From Spirochaetaceae bacterium (GTDB lineage: Bacteria > Spirochaetota > Spirochaetia > Treponematales > Rectinemataceae), in the NCBI GenBank assembly GCA_025355995.1, contig JANXYQ010000025.1:1-64000 (forward strand): a DNA stretch of 64,000 nucleotides, in the 5' to 3' direction. The notes under the pieces are model-generated. The model was not told where the DNA came from. It made no database searches and saw nothing but the letters and a program-made list of their open reading frames with translations. Numbering within the stretch: the stretch's first letter is position 1; each line of letters begins with the position of its first letter. Made by a program: the position numbers and the translations under genes. Shown piece after piece: positions 7,940 to 16,648 of the stretch.

Positions 7940-10606
7940 ATGAATAATGGCGACGTCGGTACTGTACTGATCGACCTTCCCGCAGGCGACTACGCCGAGG
8001 CGGCATCGGCGCTGGCGGCCGCGGGCATAACGGCCTCGCCCCTCGATCCGTCGGCGCCCTGGGGAGGCGCCGGTTTCCTCCTTGTCGGCACCGCCGCCTG
8101 GGAGCGCGTCCGCGCCGCCCTGCCCGGCCCGCAGCGCGCCTATACGGTCATCCTGATCGTGCCGCCGGAGGAAAAGGGGGCCGCCCCGGCCTACCTCGAG
8201 CAAGGGGCCTTCGACTTCCTCGTCGGCGGGCCCCCCGGCTGGGCCGAGCGCGCTGCCTCGTATTTCCGCGCCCTCATGGCCCTGGATCGCCGGTTCTCGG
8301 GCGGCATCTCCGCCCTCGAGCGCCGCTACGAGGACCTCGTCCACTCGCTGCCGGACATAGTCTACGAGCTGGATTCGGACGGGCGCTTCACCTTCGTCAA
8401 CAACTCGATCGGCATCCTCGGCTACGAGCCCGCCGACCTCGTCGGGAAGCATTTCTCCATGCTCCTCTACGAGGAGGACGCAGAGGCGGTGGACAGGACC
8501 TCGGTGCTCGAGTCCTTCCACGGCGTCGCGACCGGCCCCGCCCTCAGCCCGAAGCTCTTCAACGAGAGGCGGAGCATCGAGCGCAGGACCGAGAACCTCG
8601 AGGTGCGGCTGCGGCGAAAGCCGGGTGGCCGCCTAGGCGCCGGCGACATGATCGTGACCGTCATCTCCTACGGCGAGGTGACCGCCGCCGGGGAGTACGC
8701 GATGCGCAGCCCGAGCCGGGACTTCATGGGCTCCGTCGGGGTCATCCGCGACATCACCCTCAGGCGCAAGTCCGAGGAGATGCTGCGCAAGCTCTATCAG
8801 GCGGTCGACCAGCTCTCGACCGGCGTGCTCGTCGCGGACAGGTCCTTCCTCATCGAGTACGTCAATCCCGGCTTCTTCAGGATAGCCGGCCTCAGGCCCC
8901 CGGACGTGATCGGCGCCGAGCTCTTCTCGTTCTTCGATTTCGCGCCGGGCAAGGCCGAGGAGATACGCTCCCTCGTCCTCGAGGGCTTCGACGCGAACGT
9001 CGAGGTGCGGCTCGCCCCCTCGCCGGACCAGGGCCCGTGGGTAGCCCTCCACGCCTCGCCCGTGCGCTCGCCCTCGGGCTCGATAACCCACGCCATCCTC
9101 ATCTGCGAGGATATCAGCCAACGCAAGGCGATGGAGGAGCTCGTCGGCCTCGCCAAGGAAGAGGCCGAGCGCGCGAATAGCGCGAAGAGCGACTTCCTCG
9201 CCTCCATGAGCCACGAGCTCAAGTCCCCCGTCGCCTCCGTGCTGGCGGCGGCGAGGCTCATCGAGATGGGGGGACCCGAGCCCGAGCGGAGGGCCGCCTC
9301 GATCATCGCCAGCGCGCAGGGGCTGCTCGACATGCTCGGCGACATACTGGACTTCGTCCGCTTCGAGACGGGGACCGGCGTCCTACGCAGGTACGCCTTC
9401 CCCTTGAGCGGCTTCGTGGCCCGGATCTGCGACCCGGCGCGCAAGGCGGCCGAGGCCAAGGGCCTGGCCTTCGAGGTCGGGCCGGTCCCCAGCGAGAACC
9501 TGAGGTCCGACCCCGACAGGCTCGGCCGCGCCTTCGCCGCCATCCTGGACAACGCGGTTTCCTTCACCGAGCGCGGCAAGGTCCGCGTGGAGGCGTCGAT
9601 AGAGCGCCGCGAGGGCAACGCTCCCTATCTCCTGCTCTCCGTCGCGGACACGGGGCCCGGCATAATGATCGAGGATCAGGGGAGGATATTCTCGCCCTTC
9701 GTGCAGCTCTCCTCGCCGTATACCAAGCGCGGGGGCGCCGGGATCGGGCTGTCCCTGGCGCGCAATATAATCCGCGCCCTCGGGGGAGAGGTTCGCCTCC
9801 AGAGCGAGGTGAACAAGGGCTCGGTCTTCACCCTCCTGGTGCCCGCGGGAGACCCCGAGCCTCGGCCGTCGGCCGAGCGCAGCCCCTCCGCCCGCCGCTC
9901 GTACCGCCTCCTCGTCGTCGACGACAACGAGGTGAACCTGGAGTACATGGCCGCCATCCTCGCCAACGCGGGGCACCGCTCGCTTACGGCCTCGAGCGGC
10001 GCCGAGGCCCTGCGCCTGCTCGAGCGCACTCCGCCCGACGCGGCGATCCTCGACATCCAGATGCCGGGCATGAGCGGCATAGAGCTCGGCCGGAAAATCC
10101 GGGGGAACCCCGGCGGGCGCTACGACCCGAGCTTGCCCCTCGTAGCCCTGACGGCCTTCGACCCGGAGGAGGTGGGGCGCTCGGGAGTCGACTTCGACGG
10201 CGTCTTCGACAAGCCCGTGGACGTGCCCAAGCTCCTGTCCTTCCTCGATACCGCAATCGATCGGCGCGAAGCGCCTTCCGCGGCGGCCCTCGCCGAATTC
10301 TGGGCGGGCAGGGGAGCCGAGGGCGAGCGGGCCCTGATGGCGGCGCTCGCCGAGATACCGACCCTCGCCGAGCGCATCCGTTCGGCCTTCGCCTCCGGCG
10401 ACATCGATGCGCTTAGGCCCGCGGCGCGATCCCTCGGCGTCCACCTGAGCCGCTTAGGGGACGAGCGGGACGCCACCGCTCTCAGGCGTCTCGCCTTGGC
10501 CTTTCCCGACGAGGACAGCGCCGTCCTCGCCTGCCGCGCGGAGCGTCTCGCCGCCAACTGGGAGGCCGCGCTGGCCATGCTCAAGGCGCTGTTCGGCTCG
10601 GCCTAG
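7940..10606 (+). CDS. Hybrid sensor histidine kinase (PAS-PAS-HK-REC-degenerate HPt)
   Basis: 888 residues, no membrane segments, so probably cytosolic. Order: a divergent N-terminal receiver-like region (1-120), PAS 1 (about 130-285, with VYELDSDGRFTFVNNS), PAS 2 (about 290-400), HisKA with H425 in MSHELKSP, an HATPase domain with N, G1 (DTGPGI) and G2 (GIGLSLARNI) boxes, then a receiver domain with D705 in LDIQMPGMSG. The last 90 residues look like an HPt helix bundle, but where an active HPt has the phosphorylated His the sequence reads AARSLGVHLSRLG, so that His appears replaced by Arg. No cognate regulator is adjacent; the gene is convergent with the P-type ATPase (4 bp overlap). The ligand is unknown. 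Confidence 0.9.
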   Translation: MNNGDVGTVLIDLPAGDYAEAASALAAAGITASPLDPSAPWGGAGFLLVGTAAWERVRAALPGPQRAYTVILIVPPEEKGAAPAYLEQGAFDFLVGGPPGWAERAASYFRALMALDRRFSGGISALERRYEDLVHSLPDIVYELDSDGRFTFVNNSIGILGYEPADLVGKHFSMLLYEEDAEAVDRTSVLESFHGVATGPALSPKLFNERRSIERRTENLEVRLRRKPGGRLGAGDMIVTVISYGEVTAAGEYAMRSPSRDFMGSVGVIRDITLRRKSEEMLRKLYQAVDQLSTGVLVADRSFLIEYVNPGFFRIAGLRPPDVIGAELFSFFDFAPGKAEEIRSLVLEGFDANVEVRLAPSPDQGPWVALHASPVRSPSGSITHAILICEDISQRKAMEELVGLAKEEAERANSAKSDFLASMSHELKSPVASVLAAARLIEMGGPEPERRAASIIASAQGLLDMLGDILDFVRFETGTGVLRRYAFPLSGFVARICDPARKAAEAKGLAFEVGPVPSENLRSDPDRLGRAFAAILDNAVSFTERGKVRVEASIERREGNAPYLLLSVADTGPGIMIEDQGRIFSPFVQLSSPYTKRGGAGIGLSLARNIIRALGGEVRLQSEVNKGSVFTLLVPAGDPEPRPSAERSPSARRSYRLLVVDDNEVNLEYMAAILANAGHRSLTASSGAEALRLLERTPPDAAILDIQMPGMSGIELGRKIRGNPGGRYDPSLPLVALTAFDPEEVGRSGVDFDGVFDKPVDVPKLLSFLDTAIDRREAPSAAALAEFWAGRGAEGERALMAALAEIPTLAERIRSAFASGDIDALRPAARSLGVHLSRLGDERDATALRRLALAFPDEDSAVLACRAERLAANWEAALAMLKALFGSA

Positions 10607-12573
10607 CGCCGCGCCCGCAGGGCGTTCGCTATGGCCAGGAGGGCCACGCCGACGTCGGCGACGACCGCCTCCCACATCTCCGCCCGGCCCGCCGCGCCGA
10701 GGAGGAGGAAGGCCGCCTTCACCGACAATACGAGCGCGATTCCCTGGATCACCACGCGCCTCGTTCGGCGCGCCCTCGCGACCGCCTCCCCCAGGCGAGA
10801 GGGCTCGTCCGTCATGAGGACCAGGTCCGCCTGCTCCACGGCCGCGTCCGAGCCCGCGCCCATCGCCGCCCCCACGTCCGCCCTCGCGAGGGCGGGGGCG
10901 TCGTTTATGCCGTCTCCGACGAACATCGTGGTGCCGCCCAACGCGGCCGTTTCCCTGACGACCGCGTCGAGGTAATCCAGCTTGCCCTGGGGCAGGAGGT
11001 TCGCGGCCAGCTCTTCGATGCCGAGCGCCGCGGCGACGGCCAGCGCAGGGCCTTCGGCGTCGCCCGTGAGCATGACCGCCCGCGAGGCGCCGAGCGCCGC
11101 CAGGCGGCTTACCGCCCGGGCCGCGTCGGCCCTGAGGCAGTCCCCAACGAGGATCCTGCCCGCCAAGGCGCCGTCGACTGCCAGGTTCACCGTAGTCCCG
11201 GCGGCGCCGCGATCCGCGCACGAATGGAGCACGCCCTCGAGATGGAGGAGCCTGTCGTTGCCCGCCGCCACGCGCCTGCCGCCGACGAGCGCGACGACGC
11301 CCGCTCCCGGCCTGTCGACGATGCCCGAGGCCTCGTCCTCCGTGCCGACCGACAGGCCCCGCGACGCCGCGGCCTTGCGTATGGAGGCGGCGATCGGGTG
11401 GCGCGAACGCGACTCCGCGGCGGCCGCGAGCGAGAGCAGCTCGTCCTCCCCGAAGCCTGGTTCCGGAAGGATGGCCAAGACCCCGAATTCGCCGGTCGTG
11501 AGGGAACCTGTCTTGTCGAAGACCACGGTGCGGACCTTGGTCAGGGCGTCGAGCGTCTCCGCGCCCTTGACGAGGATGCCTCGCTTGGCCATGCCGCCCA
11601 TGCCGCAGATATAGCCGAGGGGCACGCTGACGACGAGGGCGCAGGGGCAGGATATCACTAGGAGGACGAGGGCCCGATATCCCCAGTCCGCGAGAGACTG
11701 GCCCGGGAAGAGGAGGGGAGGGAGGAAGGCGAGGGCGGCCGCCGAGGCCACTACGATAGGCGTATAGACCGCTGCGAAGCGAGTGACCATGCGCGCCGCC
11801 CTCGCCTTGGAGCGCGAGGCGGCCTCGACGAGCCCGGCGATCCTCGCCGCGGCCGATTCGCTCGCGGGCTTCAGCGCCACCGCAGTGAAAGACCCGTCGA
11901 GGGCCACCGATCCGGCGAGCACCTCGGAGCCTGGCCCGAGGGACCTCGGCAGGGACTCGCCCGTCAGGGCGGACGCGTCGACGAAGCACTCTCCCTCTAT
12001 CACTTCGCCGTCCAGGGCGACGCGCTCTCCGGGCATGACCATGAACTCGTCGCCGGCCGAGGCGCGGTCAGGGTCGGCGATGACCCAGGCGCCCCCCCGG
12101 CGCAGGCGGACCGTCGCGGGCCGCAGGGCCAGGAGGGCGCGGATCGAGGCGCGGCTCCTCGCGCTCGCCGATTCCTGGAGGACCTCCCCGATCTTGTAGA
12201 AGACCATCACCTCGACGGCCTCCTCGTAGCGGCCTATGGCCAGCGCCCCTAGGGTAGCGACCGACATCAGGAAGAGCTCGTCGAAGGCGCGGCCGCGGAT
12301 TATGCTGCGCGCGGCGCCCAGGAGTACGTCGCGCCCGGCGAGGAAGTAGGCGGAGAGGAATAGCAGCGGCGAAAGGGCCGGGAAGAGCCGGACGTAGAGG
12401 AGCCTCCCGTCTGCGGACAGGAGACCTAGGGTGAATATCCCCGCCGACAGGCCGAGGAAAAGGAGCTCGCGCTTCCAGGCAAAGCCCCCGGCCTGGGCGG
12501 GGATGGCCTGCGCGGAGACGCCCTCGGCCGCGCAGGAGGCGCAGGAGCAGGCATCGACCTGGCTATTTTCCAT
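10603..12573 (-). CDS. Heavy-metal translocating P1B-type ATPase
   Basis: 656 residues. Visible P-type motifs are the CPC metal-transit motif (C309-P310-C311, followed by ALVVSVP), the phosphorylation site DKTG with D353, and GDGINDAPALARADVG near the C-terminus, with hydrophobic helices on both sides. There is no N-terminal HMA domain; instead the N-terminus carries a short CSCASC cluster (Cys 9, 11 and 14) that could bind metal. It should export a soft divalent metal such as Zn, Cd or Pb using ATP. It overlaps the upstream ArsR repressor by 11 bp, so the two are one metal-induced operon. The substrate is inferred from the CadC-like repressor, not proven. Confidence 0.93.
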   Translation of the reverse strand: MENSQVDACSCASCAAEGVSAQAIPAQAGGFAWKRELLFLGLSAGIFTLGLLSADGRLLYVRLFPALSPLLFLSAYFLAGRDVLLGAARSIIRGRAFDELFLMSVATLGALAIGRYEEAVEVMVFYKIGEVLQESASARSRASIRALLALRPATVRLRRGGAWVIADPDRASAGDEFMVMPGERVALDGEVIEGECFVDASALTGESLPRSLGPGSEVLAGSVALDGSFTAVALKPASESAAARIAGLVEAASRSKARAARMVTRFAAVYTPIVVASAAALAFLPPLLFPGQSLADWGYRALVLLVISCPCALVVSVPLGYICGMGGMAKRGILVKGAETLDALTKVRTVVFDKTGSLTTGEFGVLAILPEPGFGEDELLSLAAAAESRSRHPIAASIRKAAASRGLSVGTEDEASGIVDRPGAGVVALVGGRRVAAGNDRLLHLEGVLHSCADRGAAGTTVNLAVDGALAGRILVGDCLRADAARAVSRLAALGASRAVMLTGDAEGPALAVAAALGIEELAANLLPQGKLDYLDAVVRETAALGGTTMFVGDGINDAPALARADVGAAMGAGSDAAVEQADLVLMTDEPSRLGEAVARARRTRRVVIQGIALVLSVKAAFLLLGAAGRAEMWEAVVADVGVALLAIANALRARR

Positions 12574-12982
12574 CGGGAACCCGAACCGCGCGCTCGGCCG
12601 CGTGGCCCAAGCCTACCTCGAGGAGCATTCCGACGTGGTCGTCGGCCAGGCGGTAGTAGACTGTCTTGCCGTCCCGCCTGAAGGCGACGAGGCGGGCGGC
12701 TCGCAGCACGGCGAGTTGGTGGCTGACGGCGGACTGGCTAGCGCCCAGCACCTCCCCTATGTCGCAGACGCAGAGCTCTCCGCCCGCGAGGGCGCCGAGG
12801 ATCCGCAGCCTGGTAGGGTCGGAGAACATTTTAAACAGCTCACCGAGCTCGACGAGCAGTCCTGGATCGACGGCCGAGGCGCGCGCAGCCTCTATTCGAT
12901 CTGGGTGGACCTGGCAATTCGAGCATGCGGCCGGGTCTGGGGATTCGCGTAGAGCGTCCCGATTAGGCATATCTACTTCCAT
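12563..12982 (-). CDS. ArsR/SmtB-family metal-sensing repressor (CadC-like)
   Basis: 139 residues from ATG 12982, chosen because AGAGGA lies just upstream; a longer frame to 13024 would run through the promoter. The winged-helix region includes FSDPTRLRILGAL and the recognition helix SQSAVSHQLAVLRAA. Both classical metal sites can be read: an alpha3N site (C20, C23, then C71 and C73 in ELCVCD) and an alpha5 site (D114-x-H116 and H127-x-x-E130). Having both resembles CadC of Staphylococcus, which senses Cd/Pb/Zn. It should repress its own operon with the downstream ATPase gene, which overlaps it by 11 bp. Confidence 0.93.
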   Translation of the reverse strand: MEVDMPNRDALRESPDPAACSNCQVHPDRIEAARASAVDPGLLVELGELFKMFSDPTRLRILGALAGGELCVCDIGEVLGASQSAVSHQLAVLRAARLVAFRRDGKTVYYRLADDHVGMLLEVGLGHAAERAVRVPDGK

Positions 12983-12995
12983 AGTTCCTCTTATG

Positions 12996-13050
12996 TATAA
13001 ATGAACATATGAACAAATAAACATATAATAGATTCAACCCCATCTGTCAA
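12996..13050 (-). promoter_or_regulatory. Promoter and candidate ArsR operator
   Basis: On the minus strand TTGACA (13050-13045) is followed after 17 bases by TATATG (13027-13022), a good sigma-70 promoter for the repressor-ATPase operon. From the -10 box to about 12996 the sequence is AT-rich with repeated TGTTCAT units and a 5-bp ATATG/CATAT inverted repeat. This suits an ArsR-family operator that would block transcription until metal binds. The promoter is clear; the operator boundaries are a guess. Confidence 0.6.
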
Positions 13051-13112
13051 GTCATGGAATTGGAGCATATACGCGAAATAGGCTATGGTTTACCCTGGTT
13101 CCAGGAGGGCTC

Positions 13113-14582
13113 ATGAATATCATCGAAAAGAGGACAAAGATAGTCGCTACCCTCGGTCCGGCCTCGAATACGCCGGAGATAGTCGAGTCCCTCCTCGCCG
13201 CGGGCGTCAACGTCTTCAGGCTCAATTTCTCGCACAGCAATCCCGCCGCGGCCAAAGGCATGGTCGACATGATCCGCGCGGCGCGGGAGAAGATGCGGCT
13301 GCCCGTCGCCGTCATGGCCGACATCAAGGGACCCGCCGTCAGGATGTACGGCTACGCCAAGGACCTGCCCATCGAGGCAGGCTCCGTCCTGACGATCCAA
13401 TCGAGCGCTCCCGAGGGAATCGAGTCCCTCGTCTCCCCCGAGCCTCTCCTCGTCTACACCAATCTGCCTGAAATCGACGCGTTGTGCGCCATCGGCCAGA
13501 AGATCCTCCTCATGGACGGCTACTTCGCGGGCGAAGTAGTCTCGAAGTCCTCCGGCAGGGTGTCCGTGCGGATAGGCAACCCGGGCGAGCTCCGTCCCAA
13601 GGCCCACCTCACCATCCCCCATGTCGACTATCCGCTGCCCTTCCTCTCCGAGAAGGACATCGAGGACATCGGATTCGCGGTCGAGACCGAGGTGGAGTAC
13701 ATCGCCCTCTCCTTCGTGCGGAACGCGACGGACATCGAGGAGGTGCGCCGCCTCGTCCAGCGCATGAAGACGGCCTCGGGGCGAAAGTCCTCGGTCAAGC
13801 TGATCGCCAAGATCGAGAGCGCCAAGGGCCTGGCGGCCGCGGACGAGATCGTGGCCGCCGCGGACGGCATCATGGTCGCGCGAGGCGACATGGGCGTGGA
13901 GATCGCAATCGAGACGGTCCCCATCGCGCAGAAGCGGCTCATACGCACCGGCTTCCTCGGGGCGAAGCCGGTCATAACCGCGACCCAAATGCTCGAGTCC
14001 ATGATAGACAGCCCCATGCCTACCCGCGCCGAGGCCAGCGACGTGGCGAACGCCTGCTTCGACTCGACGAGCGCCGTCATGCTATCCGGCGAGACCGCCA
14101 TAGGCCGCTTCCCGGTCAAGGTCGTGGAGACCATGACCGCCATCATCCGAGCCGTCGAGGCCGAGTTCGACTACGTGGAATTCCATAAGCGCATGCCTCT
14201 GCACGCCCGCACCGGCGAGCTGCCGGCGGTGGTTTCGTACAACGCGCTCTCCGTCGCCTACGAGATCGACGCCGCCGGCATCGTCTGCCTAACCGAGACC
14301 GGGCACGCGGCCCAGCTCATTTCCCGACTGCGGCCGCGCATGCCCATTTTCGCCTTCACCAAGCAGGTCGCGGTCTACAATCAGCTCGCCATGAACTGGG
14401 GCGTCTACCCCTTCATGCTGGCCGGCCCCGAGGAGAGCATCGACGCCCTCGTCGCGGAGACGATAGAGAGCTGCAAATACGCGGGCGTCCTCAACAAGGG
14501 GGACGCCGTCGTGTTCGTCGCCGGGCTTCCGCTATCCCAGCGGGGCACGACCAACATGATCCGCGTGGAGATGGTGGGATAG
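13113..14582 (+). CDS. pyk: Pyruvate kinase
   Basis: 489 residues, full length for the family, with AGGAGGG before the ATG. Conserved elements: N-terminal RTKIVATLGPAS, NVFRLNFSHS, MADIKGPAVRM in the barrel, KIESAKGLAAADEIV containing the catalytic lysine, MVARGDMGVEI binding the metal, and PVITATQMLESMI. The C-terminal domain ends with KGDAVVFVAGLP and GTTNMIRVEMVG. It converts phosphoenolpyruvate and ADP to pyruvate and ATP in glycolysis. It is divergent from the ArsR-ATPase operon and is followed 11 bp later by the SCP2-like gene, with which it may be cotranscribed. Confidence 0.97.
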   Translation: MNIIEKRTKIVATLGPASNTPEIVESLLAAGVNVFRLNFSHSNPAAAKGMVDMIRAAREKMRLPVAVMADIKGPAVRMYGYAKDLPIEAGSVLTIQSSAPEGIESLVSPEPLLVYTNLPEIDALCAIGQKILLMDGYFAGEVVSKSSGRVSVRIGNPGELRPKAHLTIPHVDYPLPFLSEKDIEDIGFAVETEVEYIALSFVRNATDIEEVRRLVQRMKTASGRKSSVKLIAKIESAKGLAAADEIVAAADGIMVARGDMGVEIAIETVPIAQKRLIRTGFLGAKPVITATQMLESMIDSPMPTRAEASDVANACFDSTSAVMLSGETAIGRFPVKVVETMTAIIRAVEAEFDYVEFHKRMPLHARTGELPAVVSYNALSVAYEIDAAGIVCLTETGHAAQLISRLRPRMPIFAFTKQVAVYNQLAMNWGVYPFMLAGPEESIDALVAETIESCKYAGVLNKGDAVVFVAGLPLSQRGTTNMIRVEMVG

Positions 14583-14593
14583 GCGGAGGGCGA

Positions 14594-15406
14594 ATGGAGA
14601 AGCACGTCGATCGCCTGTCGAAGGGCGAGGCCGCTACGCTGGCCGGGATCAGGCTCGCGACGACGGCCCATCTCGTCGCCATCGCAGCCGAGGCCGATCC
14701 CGCCCTTCGGGCCATGGCACCGAAGCGGCCTTTCGCCCTCGTCCTATCCGCGCCTGGCCTGCCCTCGGTCGGCGTTTCGGCGAGGGGAGGGCGCTTTCGA
14801 GCCTGGTCCCGCTCGTCGGCGGATCGAGGGGGAAGGGGCTGGCCTTCCATTATCCTTCGGTTTACGAGCCGTGGCTCGGCGGCCCGCGCCCTCGGCGGCG
14901 GGAAGGGGATGCCCCTGCCGCTGCCCCTCGGGCTCGGCGCGCCCGCGGCCCTCGCCTTCTTCCGCGCGGCCGCATCCCGAGTTCCCGCCATCCTCAAGGA
15001 TGGCGCCGCCGATCCCCCGCTCAAGGCGCGCCTCCTCACCGAGGCCGCGCTGCGGGGCTTGGCCGAAGTGGCCGCGCTCGACGAGGGCCTCGAGGAGAGG
15101 CTCGCGCACGTCCCCGACGGCTCGGTCGCCGTCGAAGCCGGCGAAGCCTTCTCCATCGGACTCAGGAAAACCGGGAGGCGGATCGAGGTCCTCGATGCTG
15201 CTCCCACCTCTCCCAACGCGCGGCTGAAGTTCCGCGACGCGGACGCGGCGGTCGCCGTCTTCTCGGGCGCGAGGCCGGCCGTCCTGGCGCTGGGCTCCGG
15301 GGAGGTCGCGATAAGCGGTCTCCTGCCCCTGATCCAGGGGCTTTTCGCCGTGCTCGACAGGCTGGGGGAATACATGGCGGTGCGCGCAGGGGAGAGGCTC
15401 GAATGA
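14594..15406 (+). CDS. Hypothetical protein, possible SCP2-like lipid-binding fold
   Basis: 270 residues, Ala/Arg/Gly-rich, with GGAGGG before the ATG. No enzyme motif is visible. The C-terminal part (RLKFRDADAAVAVFSGARPAV, then SGLLPLIQGLFAVLDRL) and the middle (SIILRFTSRGSA, then AFFRAAASRVPAIL) resemble sterol-carrier-protein-2-like domains, which bind lipids in a hydrophobic tunnel. The gene overlaps the following aminotransferase by 4 bp (ATGA), so the two products are probably made together. The SCP2 reading is tentative. Confidence 0.6.
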   Translation: MEKHVDRLSKGEAATLAGIRLATTAHLVAIAAEADPALRAMAPKRPFALVLSAPGLPSVGVSARGGRFRAWSRSSADRGGRGWPSIILRFTSRGSAARALGGGKGMPLPLPLGLGAPAALAFFRAAASRVPAILKDGAADPPLKARLLTEAALRGLAEVAALDEGLEERLAHVPDGSVAVEAGEAFSIGLRKTGRRIEVLDAAPTSPNARLKFRDADAAVAVFSGARPAVLALGSGEVAISGLLPLIQGLFAVLDRLGEYMAVRAGERLE

Positions 15407-16641
15407 ACGGCGTCGAAAGGTACGAGAGGTCGCGCTCGCTCTTCGAGCGGGCGGCCAAGGTGATACCCGGCGGCATCTACGGATCGAAGGCGCCGGGCTT
15501 CCTGGTGCCGGGTGCCTATCCCTATTACATCGAGAGCACGAAAGGCTGCCGGATGCGCGACGCGGACGGCAACGAGTACATCGACTATTTATGCGGCTAC
15601 GGTTCGCAGATAGTCGGGTACGGCAACGAACGGGTCGACGGCCCCGCCCTAGAGCGCGCCTCGCGCGGAGACCTGCTGGACCAGCCCGCTCCCGTCATGG
15701 TCGACCTGGCCGAGCGCCTTGTCGCGTCGGTGGAAGGCTCGTCCTGGGCCGTGTTCATGAAGAACGGGACCGACTCCACGACCCTCGCCTACTCGCTCGC
15801 CCGCGTGCGCACCGAGAAGCCCATGGCGATCATGGCCGCGGGAGCCTACCACGGGGCGGCCAACTGGTGCGGGGCCAATCCCTTCGCCGCCTTGGCCTCG
15901 GACCGCGAGGGCGTCCTCTCGTTCAGGTACAACGACCTGGGCGGCCTCGAGCGGCTCTTTGCCGAGAACCGGGGCAGGATAGCCTGCCTTTTCCTCACGC
16001 CGTACCATCACCCTACGTTCAAGCCGCAGGAGCTGCCCGATCCCGCGTTGTACGAAACAGCGAGGCGGCTTTGCGACGCGGAAGGCGCCCTTCTCGTGAT
16101 GGACGACATCAGGGGCAATTTCAGGCTCCATTCTCGCGGGTCCCACGTCCGCTTCGGCGCTAAGCCCGATCTCTGGTGCATGGGGAAGGCCCTCGCCAAC
16201 GGCTACCCGATCTCGGCCCTGCTCGGCGCCGAGGGGACCCGCGCGACCGCGAACTCCTTCTTCATCACCGGGACGTATTGGATGTCCGCGGTTCCGATGG
16301 TAGCCGCCATGGCGACCATGGACGAGATGGAGCGCCTGGGCGGCGTCCCCCGGCTCGAGAGCCTCGGCCTCCTCCTCAAGGAGGGCCTCGAGTCCGCCGG
16401 CAGGGAGAGCGGCTTCGGCGCCAGGATCTCGGGCCCGCCGGCGATCCCCTTCCTGACCTTCGACGAGGACCCCGACCTCTACCTGAACCAGCGCTTCGGG
16501 GCCGCGATGGCCCGCCGGGGAGTATTCCTGCACCCGCATCACAACTGGTTCATCAGCCTGGCCCACGGCGAGGACGATATCGCCGAGACGGTGAGCCGAG
16601 CCCGCGAGGCTTTCGCCGCCATGCGCGCCGGTAGGGAATAG
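15403..16641 (+). CDS. Class III PLP aminotransferase, glutamate-1-semialdehyde aminomutase-like
   Basis: 412 residues. The early part resembles HemL (RSLFERAAKVIPGGIYGSK, DADGNEYIDYLCGYG). Conserved positions include the MKNGTDSTTLAYSLAR cofactor region, LVMDDIRGNF with the pyridine-binding Asp, and the Schiff-base lysine K262 in MGKALANGYP. True HemL is usually close to 430 residues; the partner gene and divergent substrate positions suggest a different amino donor, so no symbol is given. It starts in the ATGA overlap with the SCP2-like gene and converges on the SDR gene 7 bp away. Confidence 0.85.
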   Translation: MNGVERYERSRSLFERAAKVIPGGIYGSKAPGFLVPGAYPYYIESTKGCRMRDADGNEYIDYLCGYGSQIVGYGNERVDGPALERASRGDLLDQPAPVMVDLAERLVASVEGSSWAVFMKNGTDSTTLAYSLARVRTEKPMAIMAAGAYHGAANWCGANPFAALASDREGVLSFRYNDLGGLERLFAENRGRIACLFLTPYHHPTFKPQELPDPALYETARRLCDAEGALLVMDDIRGNFRLHSRGSHVRFGAKPDLWCMGKALANGYPISALLGAEGTRATANSFFITGTYWMSAVPMVAAMATMDEMERLGGVPRLESLGLLLKEGLESAGRESGFGARISGPPAIPFLTFDEDPDLYLNQRFGAAMARRGVFLHPHHNWFISLAHGEDDIAETVSRAREAFAAMRAGRE

Positions 16642-16648
16642 CGCGCCG

